Source: a virus
Strand: one strand, 5' to 3'
DNA length: 27,702 nucleotides
IMG/VR virus record: IMGVR_UViG_3300045020_000301
Coordinates: 1-27,702 of that record
Of the stretch, positions 1 to 6,849 are shown piece after piece. A program made the translations under genes and the position numbers. Under the pieces are notes generated by a model that was given only the letters and a program-made list of their open reading frames with translations, made no database searches and was not told the origin of the DNA. The first letter of the stretch is position 1, and each line of letters starts with the position of its first letter.

Positions 1-45
1 CTTCGTCATCCACACGAGGACCTGGGCAGCAAGAATGGTGAACAT
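1..45 (-). CDS. 5' fragment of a leftward gene with a hydrophobic N-terminus
   Basis: Fifteen codons are visible before the window edge, starting ATG and reading MFTILAAQVLVWMTK, a hydrophobic start suggesting a membrane or exported protein. The start was chosen because a GCGGCATGGT element lies upstream on the same strand (62..53), 7 nt before the ATG, like the -10 elements in front of other genes here. An in-frame ATG 12 nt upstream overlaps that element and is the alternative start. The gene diverges from the next gene across the palindrome at 68-93. Too little is visible to name a function. Confidence 0.4.
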   Translation of the reverse strand, partial: MFTILAAQVLVWMTK

Positions 46-67
46 GGGCCGCACCATGCCGCGGAAA

Positions 68-93
68 CGAAAGTGAGGTCGACCTCACTTTCG
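68..93. promoter_or_regulatory. Dispersed palindrome copy 1 between divergent promoters
   Basis: Perfect 26-bp palindrome centred at 80.5, the longest copy, with the common core GTGAGGTCGACCTCAC. On the plus side TAAGCT (97-102) begins 16.5 bp from the centre and is followed by 6 nt and ATG 109. On the minus side CATGGT (58..53) lies 22.5 bp from the centre, 7 nt before ATG 45. Interpreted as an operator or -35 module serving two divergent leaderless promoters; function is inference. Confidence 0.75.
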
Positions 94-108
94 CCGTAAG
101 CTCATCCG

Positions 109-546
109 ATGATCCTCGACAAGCGAACGCTCTACGGCATCGCCAAGGTCATCGGGGCCTCGTGCATCGGGTTCACCGCGGTCTACGGCGCCGTCCACAA
201 GCCCCCCGAGGTGGCCGCGAAAGCATCATACGGCGACACCATCTCGATCCTCGTCGAGATGCAGGAAGCGCAAAGGAAAGACCACACCGACGTCGTGGCG
301 CTACGCGCGTACGTCGAGGAGTACGTGAAAGAGCACACGGTCATCGAAACCTCGGCGCCCGTGCCCACCGACGCCGGCGTGCCCGCGATCGCTCCGACCA
401 TCGCCGTGAAGCCCGCGGCTCCCACTGCCCCCGTGACGTTGAAGATCGTGCATGTCGTCGCTCCCGCCTCCGCAGCGCCACCGCCCCCCGTGGCTCCACC
501 CGCGGCGGTGCATTCCCCGAAGGCGTTGAACTCCTACCCCTGGTGA
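109..546 (+). CDS. Membrane-anchored protein with coiled coil and Pro/Ala-rich tail (spanin-like?)
   Basis: This 145-residue protein has one predicted transmembrane segment at about residues 8-27 (start LYGIAKVIGASCIG), then a charged, probably helical or coiled-coil stretch (about 45-75), then a long Pro/Ala/Val-rich tail (about 84-140). The layout suggests an inner-membrane anchor with an extended periplasmic arm, as in phage i-spanins, but no diagnostic motif supports that and similar architectures occur in other small phage membrane proteins. ATG 109 was chosen because TAAGCT lies exactly 6 nt upstream and there is no Shine-Dalgarno sequence. It starts a rightward pair with the gene at 663. 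Confidence 0.7.
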   Translation: MILDKRTLYGIAKVIGASCIGFTAVYGAVHKPPEVAAKASYGDTISILVEMQEAQRKDHTDVVALRAYVEEYVKEHTVIETSAPVPTDAGVPAIAPTIAVKPAAPTAPVTLKIVHVVAPASAAPPPPVAPPAAVHSPKALNSYPW

Positions 547-627
547 GGCGATTCGCAACGCCCGTGGCAACCCGCCTCCAATCCAGCGGTTGAGTCCGTC
601 GCGCATCGTGGCGCGAGTCTCGTGCGG

Positions 628-662
628 TGCGAAGGGCACAAGGCTTGCTGTAGTTTCGGGGA
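628..662 (+). promoter_or_regulatory. Possible leaderless promoter for the small two-TM gene
   Basis: TAGTTT at 651-656 is followed by exactly 6 nt and the ATG at 663, the geometry seen at the other starts here. No good -35 is visible at the expected spacing and no palindrome is nearby. The 547-627 stretch before it shows no gene. Confidence 0.4.
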
Positions 663-890
663 ATGGGCGCACTGATCGCATTCCTCATTCACCTGCTCGT
701 CCTCTGCCTCGTCTTCGGACTGCTCTATTGGGTGGCGATGATGATCGTCGGGCTTCTGCCCCCGCCCGTGGCCCAACCCGCTCGGGTCGTCCTATGCATC
801 CTCCTCGCGCTCATCGCGCTGAGCTTCTTGCTCGGCGAGGTCGGCTTCGGATGGGATCCGGCGTGGAGCTACCGGCACTCGCGGTTCTGA
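663..890 (+). CDS. Small two-TM phage membrane protein
   Basis: A 75-residue protein that is almost entirely two hydrophobic helices (about 4-32 and 40-60) separated by a Pro-rich turn (LPPPVAQPARV). Small proteins of this shape are common in phages and some are holins; others have no assigned role. It ends 4 nt before the converging minus gene that stops at 895. ATG 663 fits the 6-nt spacing from TAGTTT and gives a compact protein. A holin or anti-holin role is possible because two other membrane proteins (109, 3068) are within 3 kb, but no endolysin is visible, so this stays a hypothesis. Confidence 0.7.
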   Translation: MGALIAFLIHLLVLCLVFGLLYWVAMMIVGLLPPPVAQPARVVLCILLALIALSFLLGEVGFGWDPAWSYRHSRF

Positions 891-894
891 CGAG

Positions 895-1845
895 TCACGG
901 CGCGAACTTGTCATTCCACTTCTTCAGCCACTCCTTCTGGGTCGTTTCCGGGAGCATCCGGAATTCGCACAAGTCGACGGCCGACATGTCCGCACCCGCG
1001 CGCGACATAGCATTCGCACCGCGGACCACGTCGAGGTCGTTCTGCGCGCGCGAGAGCACGACGTATTCGAACTCCCGGTTCAACGCGTCGCCGTCCCACA
1101 CCTTGTCGAACGCCTCGCGCGCCTCGCACTCGAACGGGGCGACTCGTTCCTCGTGCTTGTTCGGCAGAAGGGCGGTGCCGACGTTTTGGTAACGAGTCGC
1201 GACGAGCATCGCGAACAGCCCGTTGTTCCACAACACCCGCGCCTCGTCGTGGTTGCCGGCGAGGGTTGCCCGCATCGACTCCACCGCGCAGTGCCTCGCC
1301 TGGTCCTCGTAACGCTTCACCTCCTCCCAACACGCGTCGATGATCGCCCCGCGGTCGTGCACGTGGTAGCGCAGGGGCCGCGGGTTCGTCTTCGCGAGCT
1401 CGACGAGCTTTTCAATGCTCGCCCCGTGAATGGCGGTGGAGTTCTGCTCGAGCCGCTCGACCGCCTCGGTGATCTGCTTGCTCGTCATCGGGATACCCAT
1501 CATCGCCTCCTCCAATTGCATCGCCTTGAACATCTGCCGCCACAGCTCGTTGACGTGGTCGGCGAGCGCCCTGCCCATCGCTCCGAAGGAATCAGGAATC
1601 TCCAAGGCCACCGGGACGGTTTTCTCATACGGCAAGCTCCCAACGCACTCGCACGGACCACCCCCGTGCTCCGGGCATGCGCGCGACGTGATCTCCCCCG
1701 TTGCCGGCACCGCTTCGCGCCGGGTCACCGGTGAACGGGTTTGCGCGATTCGATCGAGTGCGTCCGCGATCGAATCGTCGAGGCCCGACACGGCATTCGC
1801 ATGAGCGAGCGCGTCTTCGTGTCTCTCCCGTTCGCTGTTCGTCAT
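895..1845 (-). CDS. Hypothetical protein, last gene of a four-gene leftward operon
   Basis: 316 residues, not recognised. The N-terminal third has a Cys/His cluster (ACPEHGGGPCEC, about residues 70-81) that might bind metal. The remainder is predicted helical and charged, with a Trp/Lys-rich end (KEWLKKWNDKFAP). ATG 1845 is supported by a strong Shine-Dalgarno sequence (GAGGAGG, 8 nt upstream) and by a 4-nt ATGA overlap with the gene before it. The reading frame stays open for another 150 codons upstream, but that part looks like noise and overlaps two better genes. It is probably translationally coupled to the upstream gene. Confidence 0.8.
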   Translation of the reverse strand: MTNSERERHEDALAHANAVSGLDDSIADALDRIAQTRSPVTRREAVPATGEITSRACPEHGGGPCECVGSLPYEKTVPVALEIPDSFGAMGRALADHVNELWRQMFKAMQLEEAMMGIPMTSKQITEAVERLEQNSTAIHGASIEKLVELAKTNPRPLRYHVHDRGAIIDACWEEVKRYEDQARHCAVESMRATLAGNHDEARVLWNNGLFAMLVATRYQNVGTALLPNKHEERVAPFECEAREAFDKVWDGDALNREFEYVVLSRAQNDLDVVRGANAMSRAGADMSAVDLCEFRMLPETTQKEWLKKWNDKFAP

Positions 1846-2150
1846 CGGGCCAACCTCCTCGGGTGCTTCAACCCTATCCGAAACGTAGGGCGATAAAACT
1901 GCAGCGCCAGCATGCTCGTCGTTTCGACCATCGCGTCGAGGATCGCCTCCTCGGACGTTATCCCCGCGGCCCACGCGTCCTCGATGAACCACACCGCCGA
2001 AGTCGTCCGCCCGTCCGATACCTGCAGCGACCATCGACGAGCGCCCATCCAATCCTCGTGCAGCGTCACATACACGCCGCTGCGCTTGCCCGCCACGAGC
2101 TCCGCTTCGGTCTGGCAGATCTCGAGCGCTTGTTCCAACGGAGTCGTCAC
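1842..2150 (-). CDS. Hypothetical protein (102 aa)
   Basis: An unrecognised 102-residue protein with a mixed alpha/beta look: a helical start (PLEQALEICQTEAELVAG), a beta-like centre with Trp residues (HEDWMGARRWSLQVSDG), and an amphipathic helix (about 60-80). The GTG start overlaps the stop of the preceding gene by 4 nt (GTGA), and its own stop overlaps the next start by 4 nt (ATGA). It therefore sits in a chain of coupled genes. The 3' part is Arg-rich. No function is claimed. Confidence 0.75.
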   Translation of the reverse strand: MTTPLEQALEICQTEAELVAGKRSGVYVTLHEDWMGARRWSLQVSDGRTTSAVWFIEDAWAAGITSEEAILDAMVETTSMLALQFYRPTFRIGLKHPRRLAR

Positions 2151-2446
2151 GATTCATTCCCAAAGAGCGGGTTGGCCTTGAGCATGTCCTTGCCCGAGAT
2201 GAGGTCGAACGATCGCAATCGGCTGAGCGCGTTGTTGAAGCCGCCACCCGTGACCTCGTAACCGGACGCGCGTGCCATGTCCTCCTTTCGCTCCCCATGC
2301 GGGAGCAGCCACACGAGCCGCGTAAGAATGGTGCGCTCCGCCTTGCCGAGCTGTTGCTGACCCCGCCTCTCGAGCCAACGAGTCAGGAGCACCGCACCGC
2401 CCCCATTGGGCGCGCGTGATGATCGCAACGCAGGCGCGATCATCAC
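2147..2446 (-). CDS. Small winged-helix-like protein
   Basis: 99 residues. The C-terminal half contains GYEVTGGGFNNALSRLRSFD, followed by LISG. This looks like the recognition helix and wing start of a winged-helix domain seen at the ends of some bacterial ATPases and in small DNA-binding proteins. The start is GTG 2446 (GTGA overlap with the 31-residue ORF upstream) or ATG 2443 (TGATG overlap); the sequence does not decide. A regulatory role in this small operon is plausible but inferred. Confidence 0.7.
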   Translation of the reverse strand: MMIAPALRSSRAPNGGGAVLLTRWLERRGQQQLGKAERTILTRLVWLLPHGERKEDMARASGYEVTGGGFNNALSRLRSFDLISGKDMLKANPLFGNES

Positions 2447-2538
2447 GCATCCGCATTCATTGCCCGAATGTAGATCTCGTCCTCGACAGTGACCGTCAAC
2501 ACGTCGCGCGTGTTCAAGTGAAACGACAGGGTCGGCAT
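2443..2538 (-). CDS. 31-residue ORF leading the operon (possible leader peptide)
   Basis: This short ORF starts ATG 2538 (MPTLSFHLNTRDVLTV...) and ends in a TGA that overlaps the next gene. A GCGGCATGAT element lies directly upstream, with 6 nt between the CATGAT hexamer and the ATG, the same geometry as other starts in this window. That promoter match and the overlap with the next start are the reasons to call it real. It could be a tiny protein or a leader that couples translation into the operon. Confidence 0.6.
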   Translation of the reverse strand: MPTLSFHLNTRDVLTVTVEDEIYIRAMNADA

Positions 2539-2555
2539 CCTCCGATCATGCCGCG
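2539..2555 (-). promoter_or_regulatory. GCGGCATNNT-type leaderless promoter of the four-gene operon
   Basis: On the minus strand GCGGCATGAT is followed by 6 nt and ATG 2538. The element lies in a 12-bp palindrome (ATGCCGCGGCAT), so plus also carries GCGGCATCAT, but no plus start codon follows at the right distance. There is no long palindrome copy and no clear -35 here. Confidence 0.5.
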
Positions 2556-3067
2556 GCATCATCCGCCCCGGCGCCCGAGCTACGGGGCGCTGTGAGAACG
2601 CTCCCAACCATGGCCGTCCCAACCGCCCCCATGATCTCCAAGCGAGCGAAGTACCGAGCCGGACCCCTGGCCTCCGAACCCCACCAAACCGCCACCACGA
2701 GACGAAAGAGCGACCACGTCAGCGCAGAAGGAAACACGGCAGCACATGAGCTCGGGGCTCCCCCCGGTCCGCACTTGCCACCCCCCACGGTGCAGACGCC
2801 CACGGCCTTCGACGGTCACGCCCGATTCCCCACCCCGCGCGTGTTGCGAACGTGCTCTCGATCCGTGCAGGTCCCACCCACAAGCGATAGCCGACCCACT
2901 AACCCGCCCCAATCGGTCGGAGGCGCCCACCCGGGACCAGGGAACGCATTCCTCACCCCAGTCGCTACTCCGCGTTCCTGATCACTCGCTCCACCCGAAG
3001 ATCGCCCTCTTCCGCTGCCCCCTGCGGAAGCACCCCCCGGGCGGGTCTTCTGGGTGGGGAGTAACGA
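2556..3067. other. Gene-poor stretch between two leftward operons
   Basis: About 510 bases without a confident gene. The plus strand is strongly C-rich. One minus frame (2737..2546, GTG start, 63 codons) could encode a short protein with two hydrophobic stretches, ending in the next promoter, but its composition is unconvincing and it lacks a Shine-Dalgarno or -10 element. A 7-bp hairpin lies at 3009-3030, and a GC-rich inverted repeat (GCGCCC/GGGCGC) lies near 2575-2595. I see no tRNA, attachment-site duplication or array. Confidence 0.5.
3009..3030. terminator. Possible hairpin terminator after the holin-like gene
   Basis: Perfect 7-bp stem CTTCCGC/GCGGAAG with an 8-nt loop, about 38 bp past the end of the leftward cassette and next to another GC-rich inverted repeat (about 3031-3046). 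There is no U-tract on either strand, so an intrinsic terminator is uncertain. Confidence 0.3.
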
Positions 3068-3499
3068 TCAGCCTGAAGGTGGAATCGCTGGCGGTGCCTT
3101 CTTCGAATCGTCCTTCGGTGCAGACGGTACTCGCTCGGGGATGATCTCTTTGCCCCCGCGCAATCCCTCGATGAGCATCTCGTGCCCGAGGGTCGCGGCG
3201 AACCCCGAGAAGATCGCAGACCCGACCGTCGACACGATCACGGTGAACGACTTGCCGGTGACCAGGTCGGTCCCGAGCACTCCGAGCGCGGCGTACGTCG
3301 GGGCGAGGAACGGGATGTACTTCGCCGGAAAGAGCTTCTGGATCTTCGATCCGAGCCACCCCTGCTTGGCGGTGGCGATGACGGCTCCGACGACGAGCCC
3401 GCCGAGGAGCTCCCACTGGTGATTCGCGACGGCCTGGAGAATGGCGTTGAAGTCCAATGCGCCGAGGGTCGCACGGGACGAAAGTGAGGTCGACCTCAC
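3068..3499 (-). CDS. Holin-like membrane protein
   Basis: 143 residues from GTG 3499. Three hydrophobic segments are visible: ELLGGLVVGAVIATA, then YIPFLAPTYAALGVLGTDLV, then FTVIVSTVGSAIFSGFAATL. They are followed by a charged, Pro/Lys-rich tail (SAPKDDSKKAPPAIPPSG). This fits a holin or other small phage membrane protein. The GTG start overlaps the upstream lipoprotein stop by 4 nt (GTGA) and lies inside palindrome copy 2, so the first residues (VRSTSL) are palindrome-encoded; TTG 3457 (MDFNAILQ) is the alternative. It is the last gene of the cassette containing two lipoproteins, which fits a lysis or host-envelope role, but no endolysin is visible. Confidence 0.65.
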   Translation of the reverse strand: MRSTSLSSRATLGALDFNAILQAVANHQWELLGGLVVGAVIATAKQGWLGSKIQKLFPAKYIPFLAPTYAALGVLGTDLVTGKSFTVIVSTVGSAIFSGFAATLGHEMLIEGLRGGKEIIPERVPSAPKDDSKKAPPAIPPSG

Positions 3500-3503
3500 T
3501 TTC
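3480..3503. promoter_or_regulatory. Dispersed palindrome copy 2, spanning a stop/start overlap
   Basis: Perfect 24-bp palindrome centred at 3491.5. Read leftward it supplies the TGA of the lipoprotein gene and the GTG of the holin-like gene in one GTGA. No -10-like hexamer is present 15.5 bp from the centre (the minus sequence there is CCGTGC), so promoter activity is doubtful; an operator or roadblock role remains possible. Confidence 0.6.
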
Positions 3504-3984
3504 CCGAATCGAGGCAGGCTGCGATTCCGGGGCACATGGTGACGAGCGCGTCGACGCACTTCGCGCATGCGGTGTCCGGGGGGAGCCCCTCGCAGTACGT
3601 GTCACCGCACACCCCCGCGCACGTACCGGGGGACGAACAGGCGCACTCGCCCAGCGCATCCGCCTCGCACGTGGCGACCTTCCCCGAATCGTACGGGGTC
3701 GCGTCGAACGGGGGCGGGTAGAACACGTCCCGCCCGGTGTCCCGCGGGGACCCGTCGCGCCGCCCCGTATCGCCCCCTGGAGCGTCCGGCGGGGGGGACC
3801 CGTCCGGGACGTCCCCGTCGAGGGTCGGGAGCGTTACGGGGTCGGTGGCGGCGTCGGGCGGGTCGTGGATCGTCTTGTCAGGGATGTCCGCCTCGAACGG
3901 GGACCCGCACGCGACCATGGCCAGCAACCCCAAAAGTGAGGTCGACCTCAAACTTCCAGCGCCTTGTTTGCGAGAGACGATCAC
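3496..3984 (-). CDS. Cys-rich lipoprotein (first of a related pair)
   Basis: 162 residues. The N-terminus has Arg/Lys, a hydrophobic stretch (SLLGLLAMVA) and Cys26, giving a lipoprotein signal with a slightly unusual lipobox (MVAC). Next comes a long Asp/Pro/Gly/Thr-rich linker (about 35-95). The C-terminal domain has about ten Cys spaced CxC, CxxxC, YC, PDTACxxC. That domain resembles the end of the lipoprotein at 4238, so the two look paralogous. Such linkers are frequent in Myxococcota lipoproteins. GTG 3984 overlaps the previous stop by 4 nt; TTG 3951, at the diverged palindrome, would shorten the signal. Possible roles are outer-membrane spanin, superinfection exclusion or envelope modification. 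Confidence 0.75.
   Translation of the reverse strand: MIVSRKQGAGSLRSTSLLGLLAMVACGSPFEADIPDKTIHDPPDAATDPVTLPTLDGDVPDGSPPPDAPGGDTGRRDGSPRDTGRDVFYPPPFDATPYDSGKVATCEADALGECACSSPGTCAGVCGDTYCEGLPPDTACAKCVDALVTMCPGIAACLDSGK
3933..3955. promoter_or_regulatory. Dispersed palindrome copy 3, imperfect, inside the lipoprotein signal region
   Basis: The left arm matches the common sequence but the right arm reads CTCAAACTT instead of CTCACTTT; 14 bp (3937-3950) remain perfectly palindromic around 3943.5. It encodes part of the lipoprotein N-terminus (LRSTSLL). No convincing -10 is seen on the minus side. Confidence 0.5.
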
Positions 3985-4241
3985 GGGGCGCCGTCCCTAC
4001 ACCAGCGGTCCCACAGGACCTCTATCGCGCGCTCGAGCAGGTCTCGATCGTCGTCCCCGTCGCCGCCCGAGATATCGTTGCTCTGGACGTCGCTAGCGTC
4101 CCTAGCTTCGACCGATACCGGCACGCCCGCGATCTCATCGATCCGCTCGCTCACGTAATCGATCCACCGTACGAACGACTCCTCGTCCGCGGAGGGCCCC
4201 ATGCTGTCGCGGCCGAGGGTGAGCACGATCGGCCGGCTCAT
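3981..4241 (-). CDS. Small acidic hypothetical protein
   Basis: 86 residues starting MSRPIVLTLGRDS, then a helical region (ESFVRWIDYVSERIDEIAG), a very acidic patch (SGGDGDDDRD) and a helical end with three Trp/Cys residues (VLWDRWCRDGAP). Not recognised. ATG 4241 overlaps the stop of the lipoprotein upstream by 4 nt (ATGA), and its own TGA overlaps the GTG of the next lipoprotein. It is therefore embedded in a coupled chain and is probably made together with the two lipoproteins, perhaps as a cytoplasmic partner. Confidence 0.7.
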   Translation of the reverse strand: MSRPIVLTLGRDSMGPSADEESFVRWIDYVSERIDEIAGVPVSVEARDASDVQSNDISGGDGDDDRDLLERAIEVLWDRWCRDGAP

Positions 4242-4744
4242 CGGCACACCGTCCCGACGCATGCGCCGCCGGCGTTCAACACCAGGCCGAGGCACGACTC
4301 GCACGCGACGTCCGGCGTCCCACCCCCGCAGTAGTTCCCCGAGCACGCGGGGCACGCCATGGCGACGTCAGCGCTCCCGCACACGCACGCAAGCTCGGCG
4401 CCCGCGTCGCACGCGCCCGCATCCGCGGGCTCCTTCGGGGGAACCGGCACGGGGGTCCCGGCGTCGTCCGCGGGGATGGGCAACGGCGCCCCAGAATCGG
4501 CCGTGGACGTGTCGCCGGCGGGGGCGGGGGTCGGTGCCGCCTTGGGGGCTTCCGGCGCCTTTACGGGGGCCGTGGGCTCGTAGTGGACCGACGGGGGCAG
4601 GCACACGTGCTTCGTGGTGCACACGCCGTCGTGGCAATCGGGCCAATCGAGGCACACCACGTCGGTGCTCTCCTCGGGGGGCAGCCCCGCGCACGCGGTG
4701 GTGACGACGGCGAAGGCGAGGACGATCAAACGTTCGACGCGCAT
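4238..4744 (-). CDS. Cys-rich lipoprotein (second of a related pair)
   Basis: 168 residues. Signal peptide MRVERLIVLAFAVVTTAC with lipobox TTAC, Cys18. A first Cys group follows (VVCLDWPDCHDGVC, about 30-45), then a Pro/Ala/Thr/Asp-rich linker, then a C-terminal domain with the pattern CVC...CPACSGNYCGGGTPDVACESC...C. This domain aligns by eye with the lipoprotein at 3496 (YC, G, PD, AC, xx, C). ATG 4744 has a clear Shine-Dalgarno (AAGGAG, 8-9 nt upstream) and the gene overlaps the end of the zinc-ribbon gene by 19 nt. Predicted location is the outer membrane, periplasmic or surface face. Function unknown; a lysis or exclusion role is inference. Confidence 0.8.
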   Translation of the reverse strand: MRVERLIVLAFAVVTTACAGLPPEESTDVVCLDWPDCHDGVCTTKHVCLPPSVHYEPTAPVKAPEAPKAAPTPAPAGDTSTADSGAPLPIPADDAGTPVPVPPKEPADAGACDAGAELACVCGSADVAMACPACSGNYCGGGTPDVACESCLGLVLNAGGACVGTVCR

Positions 4745-4983
4745 GACGACAGCTCCTTTTCGATCGCAATGGTGGAACCGCACGGGCAGTTCCGAAGCTC
4801 GAGGCGAATGTTGTCCTCGGGGAAGTCCTGCACGCCGCACATCGGGACGGTCTGCCAGTCGCCCTCCGTCGCGTACGAGTGCCGGCAACACCCGCAGACC
4901 TTGAACGGGACCGGGGATGACCGCCGCGGGATGAGGGTCACCGGGTGGCCGAGGACCAGGAGGGTTTGCGCCGCGTCGTTCAT
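4726..4983 (-). CDS. Small zinc-ribbon-like protein, first gene of the lipoprotein cassette
   Basis: 85 residues with two Cys knuckles: C30-G-C-C33 and C66-P-C68, separated by about 35 residues, and ending in LRNCPCGSTIAIE. The spacing suggests a zinc ribbon; no catalytic motif is visible. ATG 4983 is chosen because a good promoter lies immediately upstream with its -10 six nt away, and no Shine-Dalgarno is present. The 3' end overlaps the lipoprotein start and carries that gene's ribosome-binding site. Confidence 0.7.
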   Translation of the reverse strand: MNDAAQTLLVLGHPVTLIPRRSSPVPFKVCGCCRHSYATEGDWQTVPMCGVQDFPEDNIRLELRNCPCGSTIAIEKELSSCASNV

Positions 4984-5018
4984 GGGTTGAATATGGGCCC
5001 TAATGGGTCCACGTGCAA
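4984..5018 (-). promoter_or_regulatory. Leaderless promoter of the lipoprotein/holin-like cassette
   Basis: On the minus strand TTGCAC (5018..5013), a 17-nt spacer and CATATT (4995..4990) are followed by 6 nt and ATG 4983. This is the best sigma70-like promoter in the window and shows the same -10 to start distance as the palindrome-linked promoters, but it has no palindrome copy. Confidence 0.65.
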
Positions 5019-5028
5019 CCCCTTTTTT
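4984..5028 (+). terminator. Intrinsic terminator for rightward transcripts
   Basis: Plus strand: outer stem GGGTTG (4984-4989)/CAACCC (5016-5021), inner stem GGGCCC/GGGTCC with loop TAAT, then C and six T (5023-5028). It is a good rho-independent shape but no plus gene lies upstream, so it would stop antisense transcription. It coincides exactly with the leftward promoter. Confidence 0.5.
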
Positions 5029-5078
5029 ACCTATCCCCGTCGATTCTCAATAAGCCCGTGGTTTCTGCAGGGAATTCC

Positions 5079-6833
5079 CTACGCCGCGTCGAGCTCCCAC
5101 TGCTGAATCTGGGCCGATTGCGCACCCGTGGCCGAGCTGAACGTCACCGACCCACCGCCGCTCGCCGACAGGTTCGGCACCCACCCCACCGAGATCGTCT
5201 GCGAATTGCCCGGCGTGCTCGCCCCCGGGGTCCCGATCAGCTCGTAGTTGTCGATGATGGGCACGCGCACCGTGATGCTCCCTGACACGAACTGCCCCGA
5301 GGAGTAGTTCGGCCCACCCGAAAGCGCGGCGCCGTACACCACGTTCTCCGGCGAGAAGACCTGCGCGATGGTCCCGCTCGCCGGCACCGCGACGCCGACG
5401 TTCACCGTTCCACCGGTGACCGCGAAGTTCGCCACCGTGCCCGTGAGCGTGAACACGCCCGTGAACGTCACCCAGATCGCGCGCGCGTTCGCCGGGAAGT
5501 CCGTGCCCGGAGTGAACGTGAACAACGCCTGCCCGAACGCCGCCGTCGTCGTGACGCTCGACACGTTCGCATTGCTCGAGTGCACCCCCCCGCGCGCGAC
5601 GAGCCCGCCCGTCCTCGGCGACGACCCGCTCGTCCCGACTCGCGCCAGCACGCACACCGCGCGCGGGGGCCACGTCGTCGTGTCGACGGCGGTGTTGCCG
5701 CTGTTCTGGAGGCACGGGGGAAGGTTCAGCTGCCCGCCGTGCGGCGTACCGTACGCGTAGTCGGGCGACGTCGCGCTCGCGACGATGATGCCTCGCGGGC
5801 TCCGTGGCACGCGCCCCGCCGGACCTGCGGTGTACTTCGCCCAGCGCGGGAGCCCGAACGGCGCGCACACGTACACGTAGTTCAACCCTGTCGTCCCGAT
5901 GGTCCCCGACGCGCTGCGGTTTTGCGCGTCGTCCAAGTCGATGAACAGCGAGTCGGCTTCCGACCCGATGCCGCCCCCGGTTCCCTGCGGGCAGCTCGAC
6001 TGCATGATCCCGCCGTAACGGCGATCGAGGAACTCCACTTCGATGTTGCCGGTGAGACGGCTTTGGCTCGCCGTCGTCAGCGCGTCGATCTGCGCCGAGC
6101 ACTTCTTCATGAACGGCTGGTCGCGCGACGCGCGCGAGTCTTCGAACAGCCGGCTTTCGAACAGCGGGCGCACGTCCCAGATCGTGACGGTGTCCCAGAC
6201 GGTCGTGCCCGTCGGCACCGACGCCACGGCAAGCGGCATCCACCCCTGTGCAAGCGCGGGAAACCCTCCGCCCGGAGTGCCCGCGCGGATGCGGTACTGA
6301 AACTGCGCAGCCGTCACCTTGTTGACCGTGGCGGCCGCGAACAGCCCCGTCACGGTGTTGAAGATGTCGCGCGAGTCGGTCTCGATGACATTGTCGGGCT
6401 GCACGCGGTTGCACTCGACGATGTCGATGCGTAGCGACCCCGAGCTGTTCGGCGTGAGCACCAGCGTGTTCGTCACCGTGCCGGGGTCGGTGATGATCTT
6501 GTACTGCGAGTCGTCCGAGCTCGGAGTCGTCGCCGTGTCCGGGTCGTAGATGCTGGCGATGCCCGCGCTGATGCCCGCGGCCGTCGACCCGCCCATCGGT
6601 TGAAACAGAAGGCCCGCGTACACGATGCCTGACGTCGGCGTTCCCGCCGTCGACGCGATGTTCGGGTTGTACTGCGCGCCCGCCTGGACGTCGTCGCTGC
6701 CCGGGGCGTTGTCGATGAAGGCCTGGAGCAGGTTCGCGATAAGCGCGCCCTTGAACGCTTGCGCGCGCATGATGTCCGTCGACACCGCTCGCTCGAGCGG
6801 ATTCACGACCAATTCACGATCTCCCGAGCTCAT
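5079..6833 (-). CDS. Probable tail fibre / receptor-binding protein
   Basis: 584 residues. The N-terminal 150 residues mention few motifs but are helical at the start (RAQAFKGALIANLLQAFID). Later parts are beta-rich and low in charge, with many Gly, Ser, Thr and Ala, and the C-terminal 200 residues resemble repetitive beta strands (TGTVANFAVTGGTVNVGVAV). Position decides the call: it is the last structural gene, after the baseplate J and gpI-position genes, where myoviruses encode fibres. ATG 6833 is 6 nt from TAGGGT, with palindrome copy 4 beyond, and has no Shine-Dalgarno. No chaperone or depolymerase motif is seen; a baseplate-fibre adaptor is the alternative. Confidence 0.65.
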   Translation of the reverse strand: MSSGDRELVVNPLERAVSTDIMRAQAFKGALIANLLQAFIDNAPGSDDVQAGAQYNPNIASTAGTPTSGIVYAGLLFQPMGGSTAAGISAGIASIYDPDTATTPSSDDSQYKIITDPGTVTNTLVLTPNSSGSLRIDIVECNRVQPDNVIETDSRDIFNTVTGLFAAATVNKVTAAQFQYRIRAGTPGGGFPALAQGWMPLAVASVPTGTTVWDTVTIWDVRPLFESRLFEDSRASRDQPFMKKCSAQIDALTTASQSRLTGNIEVEFLDRRYGGIMQSSCPQGTGGGIGSEADSLFIDLDDAQNRSASGTIGTTGLNYVYVCAPFGLPRWAKYTAGPAGRVPRSPRGIIVASATSPDYAYGTPHGGQLNLPPCLQNSGNTAVDTTTWPPRAVCVLARVGTSGSSPRTGGLVARGGVHSSNANVSSVTTTAAFGQALFTFTPGTDFPANARAIWVTFTGVFTLTGTVANFAVTGGTVNVGVAVPASGTIAQVFSPENVVYGAALSGGPNYSSGQFVSGSITVRVPIIDNYELIGTPGASTPGNSQTISVGWVPNLSASGGGSVTFSSATGAQSAQIQQWELDAA

Positions 6834-6849
6834 GGCGTGACCCTACCTG

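Noticed and set aside
895-2298. 467-codon reading of the leftward gene at 895
   Set aside because: The first 150 codons overlap two better genes and read as Arg/Asp noise; ATG 1845 has a strong Shine-Dalgarno and a stop/start overlap.
2546-2803. Leftward 85-codon frame in the gene-poor stretch
   Set aside because: Partly hydrophobic but Gly/Cys-rich start, no ribosome-binding site or -10, and unlike neighbouring genes in composition.
5070-5081. AGGGAATTCCCT palindrome at the end of the fibre gene as a terminator
   Set aside because: It has no loop or U-tract and overlaps the stop codon; a 12-bp palindrome alone does not support termination.
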